Below are positions 7,798 through 16,231 of a DNA stretch of 54,380 bases, one piece after another (the first letter of the stretch is position 1; each line of letters starts with the position of its first letter). The stretch is from Methylobacterium gregans (GTDB taxonomy: Bacteria > Pseudomonadota > Alphaproteobacteria > Rhizobiales > Beijerinckiaceae), in assembly GCF_022179245.1 (NCBI RefSeq), contig NZ_BPQM01000122.1, forward strand, positions 1-54,380, read 5' to 3'. Both the position numbers and the translations under genes were made by a program. The notes below the pieces were generated by a model. It was not told the origin of the DNA. It saw only the letters and a program-made list of their open reading frames with translations, and did not search any database.

Positions 7798-9600
7798 ATG
7801 TCGGGGCTTCCACAGGAGGGCACGTGGCTTATCCGCTGGATCGACGGCTTCGTCGATCATCCGGCGTCCTTGTCGAATCCGGAAATCGAAGTGGCACTTG
7901 AGCGTCTCCCGGACGATCGCTGGGATGGTGTGACGTTTGCGGAAGCCGTCGCGCGGAATGAACCCGCGCGCAGCAGCGACGACCGTCCGATGGAGAGCGT
8001 GATCTGTCGGCTCCATGCAGGGGCGATCACGGGGCTGCATCTTGGCGCGGTCATTCACAAGGGCGACCATGTCGGTCGGCTCGACGCGCCGATCGTGCCT
8101 TTTGGCGTCGATCTCCCGGGCGATCTCCTCGCCCTGCCGCCGACTGATCAAAACCTCGGGCTGGTTCACGCGGGCACGAGGATCGGGGGGCTCATCGGCG
8201 GCGACAGCGAGCGCGCGTTGGTCCCACGCGACCTCTATCGGACGTTCCTGATTCCGCGCCTCGTCACGCCTGTGAAGGTCTCCGGTGGCGTGCTGATCCT
8301 GCCGTCGTCGGTGGTGATTCGGGCTTTTATTTCGCCCATCGGCGCGGTGGTTCGCGACCTCGTGCGCCGACCACCTCAGCCGCTGCCTCTCACGCCTCAG
8401 CCTCTTCTCTACTCGGTCCTGGGACCCGGGACGGGCGTGATGCAGGACGGGCGATGGCGGGTGGCGCTCGATGCGAAGATCCACGAGCGTCATGCGCCGT
8501 TGCTCGCCAACCTCCACCGGACCTTTAGCGAGCATGGGTTCCTGGCAGCGGAGCGCGTGTTCGACGGCGCGCGCAGCGAGCCGCCGCGGCTCGCGGGCCC
8601 GCTGCCGTTCACCGACTGCATCTTGCACATGCGGGTGCACGTCTACGAGATCGCGCCGGGTCATTGGCTGGCGCTGGATGTCGAGAGTGCGCGGTGGCCG
8701 TACGACGAGCCACGCGAGATCGACGTCGTGCGCTGGGTGCGCGAGGGCGAGCGCCCTGGCGACGTGCTGTATCGGCCGGGCGGTCGGCCTGGACTGGCGG
8801 ACGATGGCCAGATCGACGTTCTCTCGCAGGAGGATGCGCATGAGGGCGCGGATTTGGCGATGTGGGCGACAGGTGGCCCGGCATGGGAGGCGCTTCCCGT
8901 TCGCCATGAGACCCGAGAGCCTTATCACCGCGACGAGGAGCGCTGGGTCGGGGTGAAGAGCGGGAACCCGAGCGAGGTCGGCTCGCTGGGTGGTACGGGG
9001 CCTCACGGTGACGTCGAGGCGGTCACGTTCGATCAAGGTCCCAAAAAGCCTTCGCAGATCGAGCCGATCGCGCGGTTCGAGGAGATCCTCGCGCTTTTCG
9101 ACGAGCTTTGCGCGCCAGATCCACGAGAGCGGAGAGGGACGATCACGTCCGCGATCCCCTGTGTTCAGGGATTAGAGGTAGACCGGATCATGGCTGGCAA
9201 TTGCCCGGTATGGCGATTTCGGAATAGCCCCAACAAGCCCGACAAGCCCAATCCCTGGGTCGTGTGGAACCCTGGGGCGATGCCGGAGCGAAGCCGCACG
9301 GCCCTCGTCTGTCGGATCCCGGTGCCAGGGCATGGCGATGCAACGTGGTTCGAGATCGAGGGCCGTACGGCGAACGATCTCTACCGGGCGCTGATCGTGG
9401 GGCGTCTTTTGTGCGATGCGGAGATCATCGCGATCCTGGACGCTGTGAGCGAACAGAACAACGTGCTTCACGTCGATTACGGTGCGATCCTTCCCCATTG
9501 CCCGCCGCCCGCCCTGTGGAAGCATGGGCGGGTCAAGGAGACGGGGCGGCTGAGTGCGAAGAGCGCCTGGGCAAAGCTCGTGGCGGCGTTCGGCGGCTGA
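7798..9600 (+). CDS. Unrecognised 600-residue protein at the left transposon end, possibly remote TnsE-like
   Basis: The first gene inside the left end, on the plus strand, 600 residues from the ATG at 7798 (MSGLPQEGTWLIRW); a GTG at 7765 is an alternative start with no better ribosome site. I see no catalytic motif, signal peptide or membrane span. The layout loosely recalls Tn7 TnsE: a beta-rich N-terminal half, a low-complexity acidic/glycine middle (about 350-420), and a C-terminal part with RFEEILALFDELC followed by RTALVCRIPVPGHGDATWF. TnsE steers Tn7 to replicating conjugal DNA. This resemblance is by eye, with no alignment behind it. In Tn7, tnsE sits with the other tns genes, whereas here the gene is at the opposite end. 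It could equally be unrelated cargo. Confidence 0.75.
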   Translation: MSGLPQEGTWLIRWIDGFVDHPASLSNPEIEVALERLPDDRWDGVTFAEAVARNEPARSSDDRPMESVICRLHAGAITGLHLGAVIHKGDHVGRLDAPIVPFGVDLPGDLLALPPTDQNLGLVHAGTRIGGLIGGDSERALVPRDLYRTFLIPRLVTPVKVSGGVLILPSSVVIRAFISPIGAVVRDLVRRPPQPLPLTPQPLLYSVLGPGTGVMQDGRWRVALDAKIHERHAPLLANLHRTFSEHGFLAAERVFDGARSEPPRLAGPLPFTDCILHMRVHVYEIAPGHWLALDVESARWPYDEPREIDVVRWVREGERPGDVLYRPGGRPGLADDGQIDVLSQEDAHEGADLAMWATGGPAWEALPVRHETREPYHRDEERWVGVKSGNPSEVGSLGGTGPHGDVEAVTFDQGPKKPSQIEPIARFEEILALFDELCAPDPRERRGTITSAIPCVQGLEVDRIMAGNCPVWRFRNSPNKPDKPNPWVVWNPGAMPERSRTALVCRIPVPGHGDATWFEIEGRTANDLYRALIVGRLLCDAEIIAILDAVSEQNNVLHVDYGAILPHCPPPALWKHGRVKETGRLSAKSAWAKLVAAFGG

Positions 9601-9642
9601 TCCGAGGGGATCGGTATCCCTGTTCCGCGGGTGTAACCCGGA

Positions 9643-10392
9643 TCAGACGCTGGTCTTGTCAGCATCGCCCGCCGTGAGTTCGGCGATCTTATCGAGCACG
9701 GCCTGCCGGATTTCGGCGGCGTCGTTCATTCCAGGAACGGCTTGGATCTCGGCCGGGGTCGCTCGTGCGAGCGCGGCATAGTTCGTGAGACCAGCCCGCT
9801 TCCTGACCGGGGCGGTTGCGGCATCACCGCCGAGCTTGCAGGTGGCGAGGCGTTCGAGCGCATCGCTGTCGGCCTCAGGCACGAGACAGGTCCGGTCGCG
9901 TTCCTCGGGGCTGATGGTTGAGCGCTTGAGCAAAACCTTGAGCGCGTTGGTGAGCGCTTCGGCCGCTCGGATCTTGGCAACGCGGGCGGCAGAGGCTTGC
10001 GAGCGCGCTTGGGCGGCGCGGTCGCGCTCGATTGCCTTGAGGACGCCGTCTCGCATGTTGCCCACGAGTTCCGACTGTGCGCCGGGCAGGGCGAGGATTT
10101 CGGCGGGCGTCGCGCGGGCGAGGGCGGCCATGGTCAGGAGGCCGGCATCCTTCATGGCCTGGCGGAAGGCGGGTTCGCCAGTGAGCCGATGGCGTACCAA
10201 GGCCCCGAGATCCGCCGCGGTGGCTTCAGGGACGAGGCAGGTTCGCTCGCGCTCCTCGGCGCTGATGATCGAGCGCGCGAGCAGAACCTCGAGCGCATCG
10301 GCAAGGATCTGGTCCGGCGTGCGGCGGGCCTTGCGCTCGGCCGGTTGCGATCGCGAAGGGCCCCAGGTCGAGAGCCATGGTGTGTCGGTCAT
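9643..10392 (-). CDS. Internally duplicated protein with helix-hairpin-helix-like repeats
   Basis: A 249-residue protein built from two similar units, about residues 31-104 and 147-211. Each has a helix ending EVLLARS/KVLLKRS, then I-S-x-E-E-R-x-R-T-C-L-V-P-E-A, and a C-terminal segment GLTNYAALARATPAEIQAVPG. The last part has the pattern of the RNA polymerase alpha C-terminal or helix-hairpin-helix fold (helix, LxxTPxEIxxLPG), a common DNA-binding module. The linker (about 115-145) is alanine/arginine-rich and helical. The start is the ATG at 10392 (MTDTPWLSTW); the longer open frame upstream is noise. Function unknown; DNA binding is an inference. A protein with similar repeats lies at the other end of the transposon (38044-39165). 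Confidence 0.75.
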   Translation of the reverse strand: MTDTPWLSTWGPSRSQPAERKARRTPDQILADALEVLLARSIISAEERERTCLVPEATAADLGALVRHRLTGEPAFRQAMKDAGLLTMAALARATPAEILALPGAQSELVGNMRDGVLKAIERDRAAQARSQASAARVAKIRAAEALTNALKVLLKRSTISPEERDRTCLVPEADSDALERLATCKLGGDAATAPVRKRAGLTNYAALARATPAEIQAVPGMNDAAEIRQAVLDKIAELTAGDADKTSV

Positions 10393-10478
10393 GGATGTCC
10401 TCGTGGCGCTGACACGCGGCAGATCAGCCTGGACGCTCGCTCGAGGTGCGCGATTCAGGCAAACTGCTTGTCCAGCCT

Positions 10479-10976
10479 TCAGATGGACGCTTGAGCCCCC
10501 TGGGTCATCTTTCCTTTGTCCGAGGCGGCCAATGTGCAGTCCACGGCACCGAACCGGATCGGGCAGAGGCCGAGTGTCTCGGCGAGTTTGACTAGGATCG
10601 CCATCGGCATGCTGCGGCGACCGTCCTCGACGATGACGATGTCGTCGAGGGAGACCCCGGAGCGCGCTGCGATATCCTCGCGGCTGAGCCCGGCGGCGGC
10701 GCGGGCCTTCGGTAGGATTTCCTTGGCCTGGCACCCTCGGCGAACGATGCCGACGCTCAGGCGGTCCGGGATCTGGCGCAGGATCTCCCAGCCGAAGGCC
10801 TCGTAGGCTTGCTGGGCGCTGATTTTCAGCCCTCCCGCGTCCGGGCTGTCATGGGCGATCGCGGTGTGGCAGCGAACGAAGCGCTGCGAAGATTGGCGTG
10901 CCCTCTCGGCCGGCGTTTCACCCGGTCCCGGCCCGAACACGTCGTCGAGTTCGAACGGGTCTGCATTTTCAATCAT
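10479..10976 (-). CDS. XRE-family helix-turn-helix regulator
   Basis: A 165-residue protein whose central part is a clear Cro/C1-type HTH: LPKARAAAGLSREDIAARSG (recognition region), VSLDDIVIVEDGRRSMP and AILVKLAETLG. The N-terminal 75 residues are not recognised; the C-terminus adds about 25 residues after the HTH. Such a gene near the end of a mobile element is a natural candidate for controlling cargo or transposition genes. I saw no toxin gene beside it. It lies 86 bp upstream of the HhH-repeat gene on the same strand, so the two may be co-transcribed. Confidence 0.82.
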   Translation of the reverse strand: MIENADPFELDDVFGPGPGETPAERARQSSQRFVRCHTAIAHDSPDAGGLKISAQQAYEAFGWEILRQIPDRLSVGIVRRGCQAKEILPKARAAAGLSREDIAARSGVSLDDIVIVEDGRRSMPMAILVKLAETLGLCPIRFGAVDCTLAASDKGKMTQGAQASI

Positions 10977-10988
10977 GGAATGACGGCC

Positions 10989-11150
10989 TCAGAGATCCTT
11001 GATCTCGGCAGAAGCCTTCGCGCGAAGCCAGGATCCCCTGAGCTCGGATCGACCCTGAACGACGACGCGCTCGCTGGCGCGAATGACGTAGGGAGAGCTT
11101 GAGAATTCGGACAGGTACTGAGCGTCGGTCGTTTTTGTTCTCTCAGACAT
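10989..11150 (-). CDS. Small hypothetical protein, 53 residues
   Basis: Starts MSERTKTTDAQYLSEF at 11150 and ends AKASAEIKDL, 12 bp before the XRE gene on the same strand. The composition is basic and soluble. The strand-rich middle (YVIRASERVVVQGRSELRG) looks like a small beta-hairpin protein. I preferred this short start over the 195-codon frame because the upstream extension is low-quality and in the intergenic region. Tight spacing suggests an operon with the XRE regulator. Function unknown. Confidence 0.5.
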   Translation of the reverse strand: MSERTKTTDAQYLSEFSSSPYVIRASERVVVQGRSELRGSWLRAKASAEIKDL

Positions 11151-11365
11151 CGTGTTTCGATCCGTTTTGGTTGCTGGAGGCGCAGGGGGATCGCGCAAGC
11201 CTGATGTCGCATGAAACCCGGTCGGCCGAGGGGCCGTTCCAGACCGCGTCCGGTTAAAGCGCGCCCCTGGCTTCTCGGCGCGATCATCCGAGCGCCTGAG
11301 CGGAATGAGTTTCTCGGCCAACCCGAAGCACGTGTACGTTGTGTTGGAAGGGACGCAGGTGGCGT

Positions 11366-12016
11366 TCAGTCCTCGGCTGGCTTCAAGTTGGTTCGGGCGA
11401 ATGTTTTGCGGATCCGGTCCTGCTCCCGCCAGGCCGGGAGATAGGCAACGGCCTCGGCAATCTGTTCGGCACTCCAGAAACGGCAGTTCGTCGTCTTCTC
11501 GAACGTCGTTTTTTTGATGAACAGGTGCGGGAGTCGCCCGTCGGAATCCCATCGGTTTAGCTCGGACGACGTGCACTGGAGTTGTCTGCGCACGTCGTCC
11601 GACCTAAGCGCAGTTTTGCGCATGGCAATGGCTGCCGTGCGCTCAGGGCCTGTGGCGATGCGGTCGCGCTCTTCTGAGGTCAATCCGGCGAGGGCGGTGA
11701 TCCGCGCAAGCCCGGACAGAAGCGCGAGCGAATTCTGGAGTTTGCGAAGGCGCGCCTGTTTGCGTGCGTTCTCGGCCTGCTGCCGCGCCTCGGCCGCATC
11801 GGCCTTGTCCCGCGCGGTCCGGAGGACCTTGGCCGCGTGGACGTCACCGATCTTTCGGCCGTGCTCGGCGAGCGGGATCGGCAATTGGTTGAGGAAGGCC
11901 TCGCTGCCGGCGCGCTCGGGTTCCTGGACTACGACTTTGCCGAGGTAGAGTTTGGCTTTGGCGGGATCTATGGTCCACAGACGCATCACGCGCTTAAATA
12001 TGGGATCATCGGTCAT
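11366..12016 (-). CDS. Hypothetical protein with MerR/excisionase-like C-terminal HTH
   Basis: A 216-residue protein starting MTDDPIFKRVMRLWTIDP. A long charged helix or coiled coil (about 75-120: DKADAAEARQQAENARKQAR) leads to a C-terminal segment RRQLQCTSSELNRWDSDGRLPH, then FWSAEQIAEAVAYLPAWREQDR. That is the pattern of the winged-helix domain of MerR/excisionase proteins (helix, helix, W-x-x-D-G-x-L wing). It follows the 12022-12837 gene with a 5-bp gap, so both are likely one transcript. Probably DNA-binding; partner and target unknown. Confidence 0.7.
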   Translation of the reverse strand: MTDDPIFKRVMRLWTIDPAKAKLYLGKVVVQEPERAGSEAFLNQLPIPLAEHGRKIGDVHAAKVLRTARDKADAAEARQQAENARKQARLRKLQNSLALLSGLARITALAGLTSEERDRIATGPERTAAIAMRKTALRSDDVRRQLQCTSSELNRWDSDGRLPHLFIKKTTFEKTTNCRFWSAEQIAEAVAYLPAWREQDRIRKTFARTNLKPAED

Positions 12017-12021
12017 GTGGC

Positions 12022-12837
12022 TCAAATCCGTCCGGTGAGACGCGCGTAGGCGTCCCGGATTGGCGTGTGGATGCGCTGCCCATCGCGTGAGAGGATCCAC
12101 TGGCCCTCGCCACGGCCGCAGAGGCGCACGGTGCCGTGCTGGTCGATCACCCGGAAGATCCCGGGCGCGAGCCCGCTCTGGTCGTCGTGCAGGACGGCCA
12201 CGCTGATATGACCGCGGATCTCGCCGCTGCCATCGAACAGGCGATGGCCGGGCGAGGGTGGCGACAGGGCGTCGATACCGATCCGCGAGAGCGGGAACAG
12301 GCCGGCGCGATCTTGCGCGTCGTAGGTGATCGTTATCTCGTCCTGGTCTGCGTCGTCATCCGGCTCGCTGACGACGAGGGTGATGTCGACGCGATCGCCG
12401 CGGCTGGTCACGTCCTGGATCGGCAGGATGTCGCCGGGCGAGACTTGCGCATCGCCCTCGCCGTCGGAGCTTTCGACGAAGCCGTGAAGCTGCACCACGA
12501 CACGGTCGCCGGGCATCAGTGTGCGCACGTCGTCCGCGCGCAACCAGTCCTGGGTTCCCCGAGCGAGGATCGCGGCGACCCAATCCCGGTAGCCGAGGTC
12601 GGTGGCTTCGCTGTGCACGGCCGCGCGCCAGTCCTCGCGCAGCAGGCTGGGGTGCTCGAACGCGCGTGCGTCGATCTCGGTTGGCTTTGCGCCCGCGATG
12701 AGCGCGGCGATCGTGGCGGCGCGCGTCTCGGCGTCCGTCCGATCAGCGAAGGCGTGGGCGAGACCGCCGGACTGCGCCGCAACCTCTGCGGCGAGACGGA
12801 CGAGGTCCGCGTAGACGGTATCCTGGAGCGTGACCAT
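12022..12837 (-). CDS. Hypothetical protein, 271 residues
   Basis: Starts MVTLQDTVYADLVRLA and has a helical N-terminal half with a repeated acid/alanine pattern. A beta-rich acidic half follows (GDRVVVQLHGFVESSDGEGD, then VDITLVVSEPDDDADQDEIT). It ends in an IFRVIDQHGTVRLCGRGEG segment. No motif allows a functional call, and no signal peptide or membrane span is visible. First gene of a probable operon with the HTH protein downstream; the 360-bp region upstream holds its promoter and one copy of a dispersed 24-bp motif. Confidence 0.7.
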   Translation of the reverse strand: MVTLQDTVYADLVRLAAEVAAQSGGLAHAFADRTDAETRAATIAALIAGAKPTEIDARAFEHPSLLREDWRAAVHSEATDLGYRDWVAAILARGTQDWLRADDVRTLMPGDRVVVQLHGFVESSDGEGDAQVSPGDILPIQDVTSRGDRVDITLVVSEPDDDADQDEITITYDAQDRAGLFPLSRIGIDALSPPSPGHRLFDGSGEIRGHISVAVLHDDQSGLAPGIFRVIDQHGTVRLCGRGEGQWILSRDGQRIHTPIRDAYARLTGRI

Positions 12838-13197
12838 GTCTGTCCTCGGATTGGTCGAACCCCACCGGGTTTTATAGGCCCGTTCTTCCCTGGGATTTGA
12901 AGCGGGGTCGGCAGATCCGCCGCTTCTTCTTGGGTATTTCTTCTCCGGCGCTACGGCCGGTCCTCAACCGATTGTCAGAACTGTCGGTTCTGTCGCTGTC
13001 TTCGGATTGGCCAATCGGGACAGACGGCAGGGGTACGACAACGGGCGTGAGGTCGTCTGACAGAAGGGACGGAAGCGCTGAACCCCGGTCGGCGTCGTAC
13101 CCGCAGTCGGCAGACGCCTTCGTCATCCCCGCCTCCGGATGAGCCTGCAGGACGCTGCAGGCCAGCAGGCCCGCGAAGCTCTTCCGGACGTGTCGTG
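12838..13197. other. Non-coding region with dispersed motif copy A
   Basis: A 360-bp gap between the exonuclease gene (3' end) and the 12837 gene (5' end). It contains motif ATTGTCAGAACTGTCGG at 12971-12987, extended to 24 bp by TTCTGTC. A further shared 10-mer GGGTACGACA is at 13031-13040. The motif recurs at 19750 and 27011 in the same orientation, and the 10-mer recurs at 27067 and, inverted, near 28872. I see no gene in this stretch. Confidence 0.6.
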
Positions 13198-14088
13198 TCA
13201 GAATAGCCGATCCGAGAAGCGGATATAGGCGTCGACCGCGGTCACGAGCGGGGCGATCTCGGGGAAATCGAGGTCCTCCAGGAAGCAGAGCTCGGCCTCG
13301 ACCTGGTCCACGTCGACTTCCCGATGCCAAGCCCGGTAGCGCCCGTCCTGCCCGGCATTCCATCGGTAGCCGCGCTCGCGCAGGCGATCCTTCACCTCGA
13401 ATGGGGTTCCGATGGCCCAGATTTTCCGGGTCTCCCGGCGGGCGGCGTCGAGGAGCGTCGTCATCGTGATCGCGTGCGAGCGCGGCAGCGGCATCTCGAG
13501 GAGTTCGAGCAGGGCGTAACAATCGTCGAGCGCGCGATGGCCCTCGAACCAGAACGCCTGCTGGTAGGCGACGTAGAACAGCTTGGTGCCCTCGACGCCT
13601 TCCTCGCGCCAGGGCACCTGGCTCATCGAGCAGGCCCAGGCCTTGTCCACAAAGACGGTGTTCAGGCGCTCGCAGAAGCGACGGTCGAAGGCGGCGTTGT
13701 GGGCGATCACGAGGTCGGCCGAGCCGACGAAGTCGCGCACGGCGTCATCGTCGATGTGCTGCCCCGCAACCATCGCGTCGGTGATCCCGGTCAGCTGCGT
13801 GATGTGCCGGGGGATCGGCCTGGAGGGCTCGCGGAAGCTGTGGAACTCGGCGAGCGGGCCCAGGATGGTGCCGCTGGCCGTGTAGGCGAAGCGGAGCATG
13901 CCGAGTTCGATGATCTCGTTCTCGTGCGGATCGAGGCCGGTGGTCTCGGTGTCGACGATGACGCCGATCTTCACCTTGTCGGGCAGGGGCCACTCGTAGA
14001 GGGGACGACGATCGAGCTTGCGGAGAACCCGGTAGTGAGGTGAGCCTTGCAGAGCGATCGCGTGCAGCTCGGCTTCGAAACGGTCCAT
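13198..14088 (-). CDS. DnaQ-like 3'-5' exonuclease (DEDDh)
   Basis: A 296-residue protein with an RNase-H-fold exonuclease domain like the proofreading subunit of DNA polymerase III. All catalytic positions are present: D46 and E48 in IVDTETTGLD, the Asp of VIAHNAAFD, and the His and Asp of HRALDDCYALL. The roughly 90-residue C-terminal extension, ending in a tryptophan/arginine-rich part, is not recognised. A GGAGG site precedes the ATG. It is divergent from umuDC, and a LexA-type box lies 87 bp upstream. It probably edits or assists damage-tolerant synthesis by the neighbouring Pol V genes, a pairing seen on other mobile elements. Confidence 0.88.
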   Translation of the reverse strand: MDRFEAELHAIALQGSPHYRVLRKLDRRPLYEWPLPDKVKIGVIVDTETTGLDPHENEIIELGMLRFAYTASGTILGPLAEFHSFREPSRPIPRHITQLTGITDAMVAGQHIDDDAVRDFVGSADLVIAHNAAFDRRFCERLNTVFVDKAWACSMSQVPWREEGVEGTKLFYVAYQQAFWFEGHRALDDCYALLELLEMPLPRSHAITMTTLLDAARRETRKIWAIGTPFEVKDRLRERGYRWNAGQDGRYRAWHREVDVDQVEAELCFLEDLDFPEIAPLVTAVDAYIRFSDRLF

Positions 14089-14174
14089 TTTGGGCCTCCG
14101 GAATCCGAAAAGCCCGCGTTCGCTCCTAGGATTTTGGAGCAGTCCGCCGGGCTTCTGGTCCGGACGTTAACCAA

Positions 14175-14189
14175 GAACAAAAAGGGAAC
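14175..14189 (-). promoter_or_regulatory. LexA-type SOS box for the exonuclease gene
   Basis: GAAC-N7-GAAC (14175-14189), equivalent to GTTC-N7-GTTC on the other strand. This direct repeat is the established LexA recognition sequence of alphaproteobacteria. It lies 87 bp upstream of the exonuclease start in the divergent promoter region. The remaining sequence of 14089-14428 holds a second box and no gene. Confidence 0.75.
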
Positions 14190-14395
14190 AAGAGCCTGCC
14201 GAGATCGCGTTGCGATCGCGAACGGGTGCGCCGGACGGGGACTTAGCGGGGGGTCTGGACTCGCGTTCGTGGCGAATTCGATTCCGCGTGGTACCCGCCT
14301 GGGTCGAAATGCTGTCCCCGATATCCACAGGCTTCCCCAGGCTCGCGCGACCGTTGCCGTCCGCGCTTGCTTCAGCCGGAACCAGCAGCGCATTT

Positions 14396-14410
14396 GTTCG
14401 CGTTCTGTTC
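14396..14410 (+). promoter_or_regulatory. LexA-type SOS box for umuDC
   Basis: GTTC-N7-GTTC, ending 18 bp before the umuD start codon. This is the usual alphaproteobacterial LexA operator, placed to cover the promoter or early transcript of umuDC. Confidence 0.8.
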
Positions 14411-14428
14411 CAGAATGGGAGAGGCGCG

Positions 14429-14884
14429 GTGGGGATCGCACGGATCGAAGAACTCGTGCCCGGTAGCGCCGACGCGGTGCGGATCCCGCTGATCGGGCAG
14501 AGCCTCTGTGCGGGTTTCCCGTCGCCGGCCGACGACTTCCTGGAGGGCGCGCTCGAACTGCCGCGCTGGCTCGCGCCGAACCCGCCCGCGACCTTCCTCT
14601 GGCGCATCGCCGGCAACAGCATGCGTGGGGCAGGCATCTTCGACGGCGATCTCGCCTGCGTGGACCGCAGCTTGCAGCCCACGGACGGCAGCGTTGTGGT
14701 GGCGGCGATCGACGGCGAGATGTCGATCAAGCGCTACCGCCTGGAGGGCAACCGCGCCTGGCTCGCCTTCGAGAACCCGGACCTGCCGGTCTTCGCCGTC
14801 GAGGAGCTTCAGGACGGCGTGATCTGGGGCGTCGTGCGGTTCACGATCCACTGGCACACCGCGAAGGCGGCGCTGAAGCGATGA
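14429..14884 (+). CDS. umuD: UmuD-like translesion polymerase accessory protein
   Basis: A 151-residue S24-family protein. RecA-DNA filaments trigger its self-cleavage, giving UmuD', which forms Pol V with UmuC. The expected cleavage site is the Ala28-Gly29 bond in LCAGFPSPADD. The Ser/Lys dyad is present: S64 in GNSMRGAGI and K101 in EMSIKRY, spaced as in E. coli UmuD. I chose the GTG at 14429 because GGGAGAGG lies just upstream and the resulting length fits the family; the open frame extends further upstream but through the LexA box. It overlaps umuC by ATGA, so translation is coupled. Confidence 0.9.
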   Translation: MGIARIEELVPGSADAVRIPLIGQSLCAGFPSPADDFLEGALELPRWLAPNPPATFLWRIAGNSMRGAGIFDGDLACVDRSLQPTDGSVVVAAIDGEMSIKRYRLEGNRAWLAFENPDLPVFAVEELQDGVIWGVVRFTIHWHTAKAALKR

Positions 14885-16170
14885 GCCGGGCGATCGCGCT
14901 CATCGACGGCAACAGCTTCTACTGCTCCTGCGAGCGCGTGTTCGACCCGAAGCTCGCGGGCAAGCCCGTGATCGTGCTGTCGAACAACGACGGCTGCGCG
15001 ATCGCCCGGACGGCCGAGGCCAAGGCGCTCGGCATCAAGATGGGCGCGCCGTACTTTCAGATCCGGGACATGTGCCGGGCTGAAGGCGTGCGCGTGTTCT
15101 CGTCGAACTACACGCTGTACGGCGACATGTCGGCCCGCACCAACGCGGTGTACCGCGATTTTGCGCGGGACGTGGAGATCTACTCAATCGACGAGAGTTT
15201 CTTGGACCTCTCCGACGTGCGCGAGCGGGACCGCTTTGCGCTCGCGCAGGATCTCAGGGCGACAGTGCGCGCCTGGACCGGCATCCCGACCTGCGTCGGC
15301 CTCGGGCCGACGAAGACGCTGGCGAAGCTCGCCAACCACATCGCCAAGACGGTGCCGGACCTCGGCGGCGTCTGCGACCTGACCGATCCTGTCCAGTACG
15401 ACCACTGGCTCTGCCGGATCCACGTCGGCGAGCTCTGGGGTATCGGCCGGGCCTCGCTCGCCAAGCTCGAGGCCATGGGCGTCGACAGCGTCGCCGATCT
15501 GCGCGACCTCGATCCCCGGCCGGTGCGCAAGGCGCTCACCGTCGTCGGCGAGCGCATGATCCACGAGTTGCGCGGGCTCTCCTGCCTGCCGCTCGAACTG
15601 GTGCCGGCGCGGCGCAAGGGCTGCGCGGTCACCCGCTCCTTCTCAGGCCGTGTGAGCGACCGGGCGACGCTGGAAGAGGCGGTCGCCGCCCACGCCGCGC
15701 GGCTCGGCGAGAAGCTGCGGCGCGACGGGCTCGGCACCGATCAGGTGACGGTCTTCTACCACACGAGCGAGCATGACCGCGGCGAGCCGATGCGCTCGGT
15801 CTCGACCGTGGTCAGCCTGCCAGAGGCGACGAACGACAGCCTCGCTCTGATCAAGGCTGCGACACACGGCGTCGCCAAGACCTGGCGCGAACCCGGTCAG
15901 GTGCCCTGGCGCTACTCGAAAGCCGGGGTCATCACCATCGACCTCGTGCCGCTGGCTGAGAGCCCGCGGGCTCTCATCGGCCGGCTCGACCGCGAGCGGT
16001 CCGCGCCGCTGATGGCGGCGCTCGACGCCTGCAACGCGCGCTGGGGCCGCGGTGCCGTCGTGCTGGCAAGGGCCGGGCTCTCGACGAAGCGGGACTGGAA
16101 CACGAAGTTCGAGATGCGCACGCCCCGGTACACGACGCAGGTGTCGGATCTGCCGGTCGCTTGCGCCTAA
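14881..16170 (+). CDS. umuC: UmuC-like Y-family DNA polymerase V subunit
   Basis: A 429-residue error-prone translesion polymerase. Catalytic acids are D9 (ALIDGNSFYCSCE), D104 and E105 (YSIDESFLDL). TCVGLGPTKTLAKLANHIAK matches the palm/thumb signature, and GELWGIGRASLAKLEAMGV is the thumb helix-hairpin-helix. The little-finger domain and a C-terminal UmuC-specific part follow, and length is typical. It forms an SOS-controlled operon with umuD and is likely to raise mutation rate after DNA damage. Mobile copies of umuDC are common on plasmids and integrative elements. Confidence 0.95.
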   Translation: MSRAIALIDGNSFYCSCERVFDPKLAGKPVIVLSNNDGCAIARTAEAKALGIKMGAPYFQIRDMCRAEGVRVFSSNYTLYGDMSARTNAVYRDFARDVEIYSIDESFLDLSDVRERDRFALAQDLRATVRAWTGIPTCVGLGPTKTLAKLANHIAKTVPDLGGVCDLTDPVQYDHWLCRIHVGELWGIGRASLAKLEAMGVDSVADLRDLDPRPVRKALTVVGERMIHELRGLSCLPLELVPARRKGCAVTRSFSGRVSDRATLEEAVAAHAARLGEKLRRDGLGTDQVTVFYHTSEHDRGEPMRSVSTVVSLPEATNDSLALIKAATHGVAKTWREPGQVPWRYSKAGVITIDLVPLAESPRALIGRLDRERSAPLMAALDACNARWGRGAVVLARAGLSTKRDWNTKFEMRTPRYTTQVSDLPVACA

Positions 16171-16231
16171 ATTCCTCAGCTCGGGCCACCGCAGTGACTG
16201 CAAGGCCTGAGGATGATTTTAGCTCAAGCCG

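Noticed and set aside
7678..9036. Minus-strand 452-codon frame opposite the left-end protein
   Set aside because: Arg/His/Pro-rich shadow; the plus-strand frame has normal composition and extends over the whole region.
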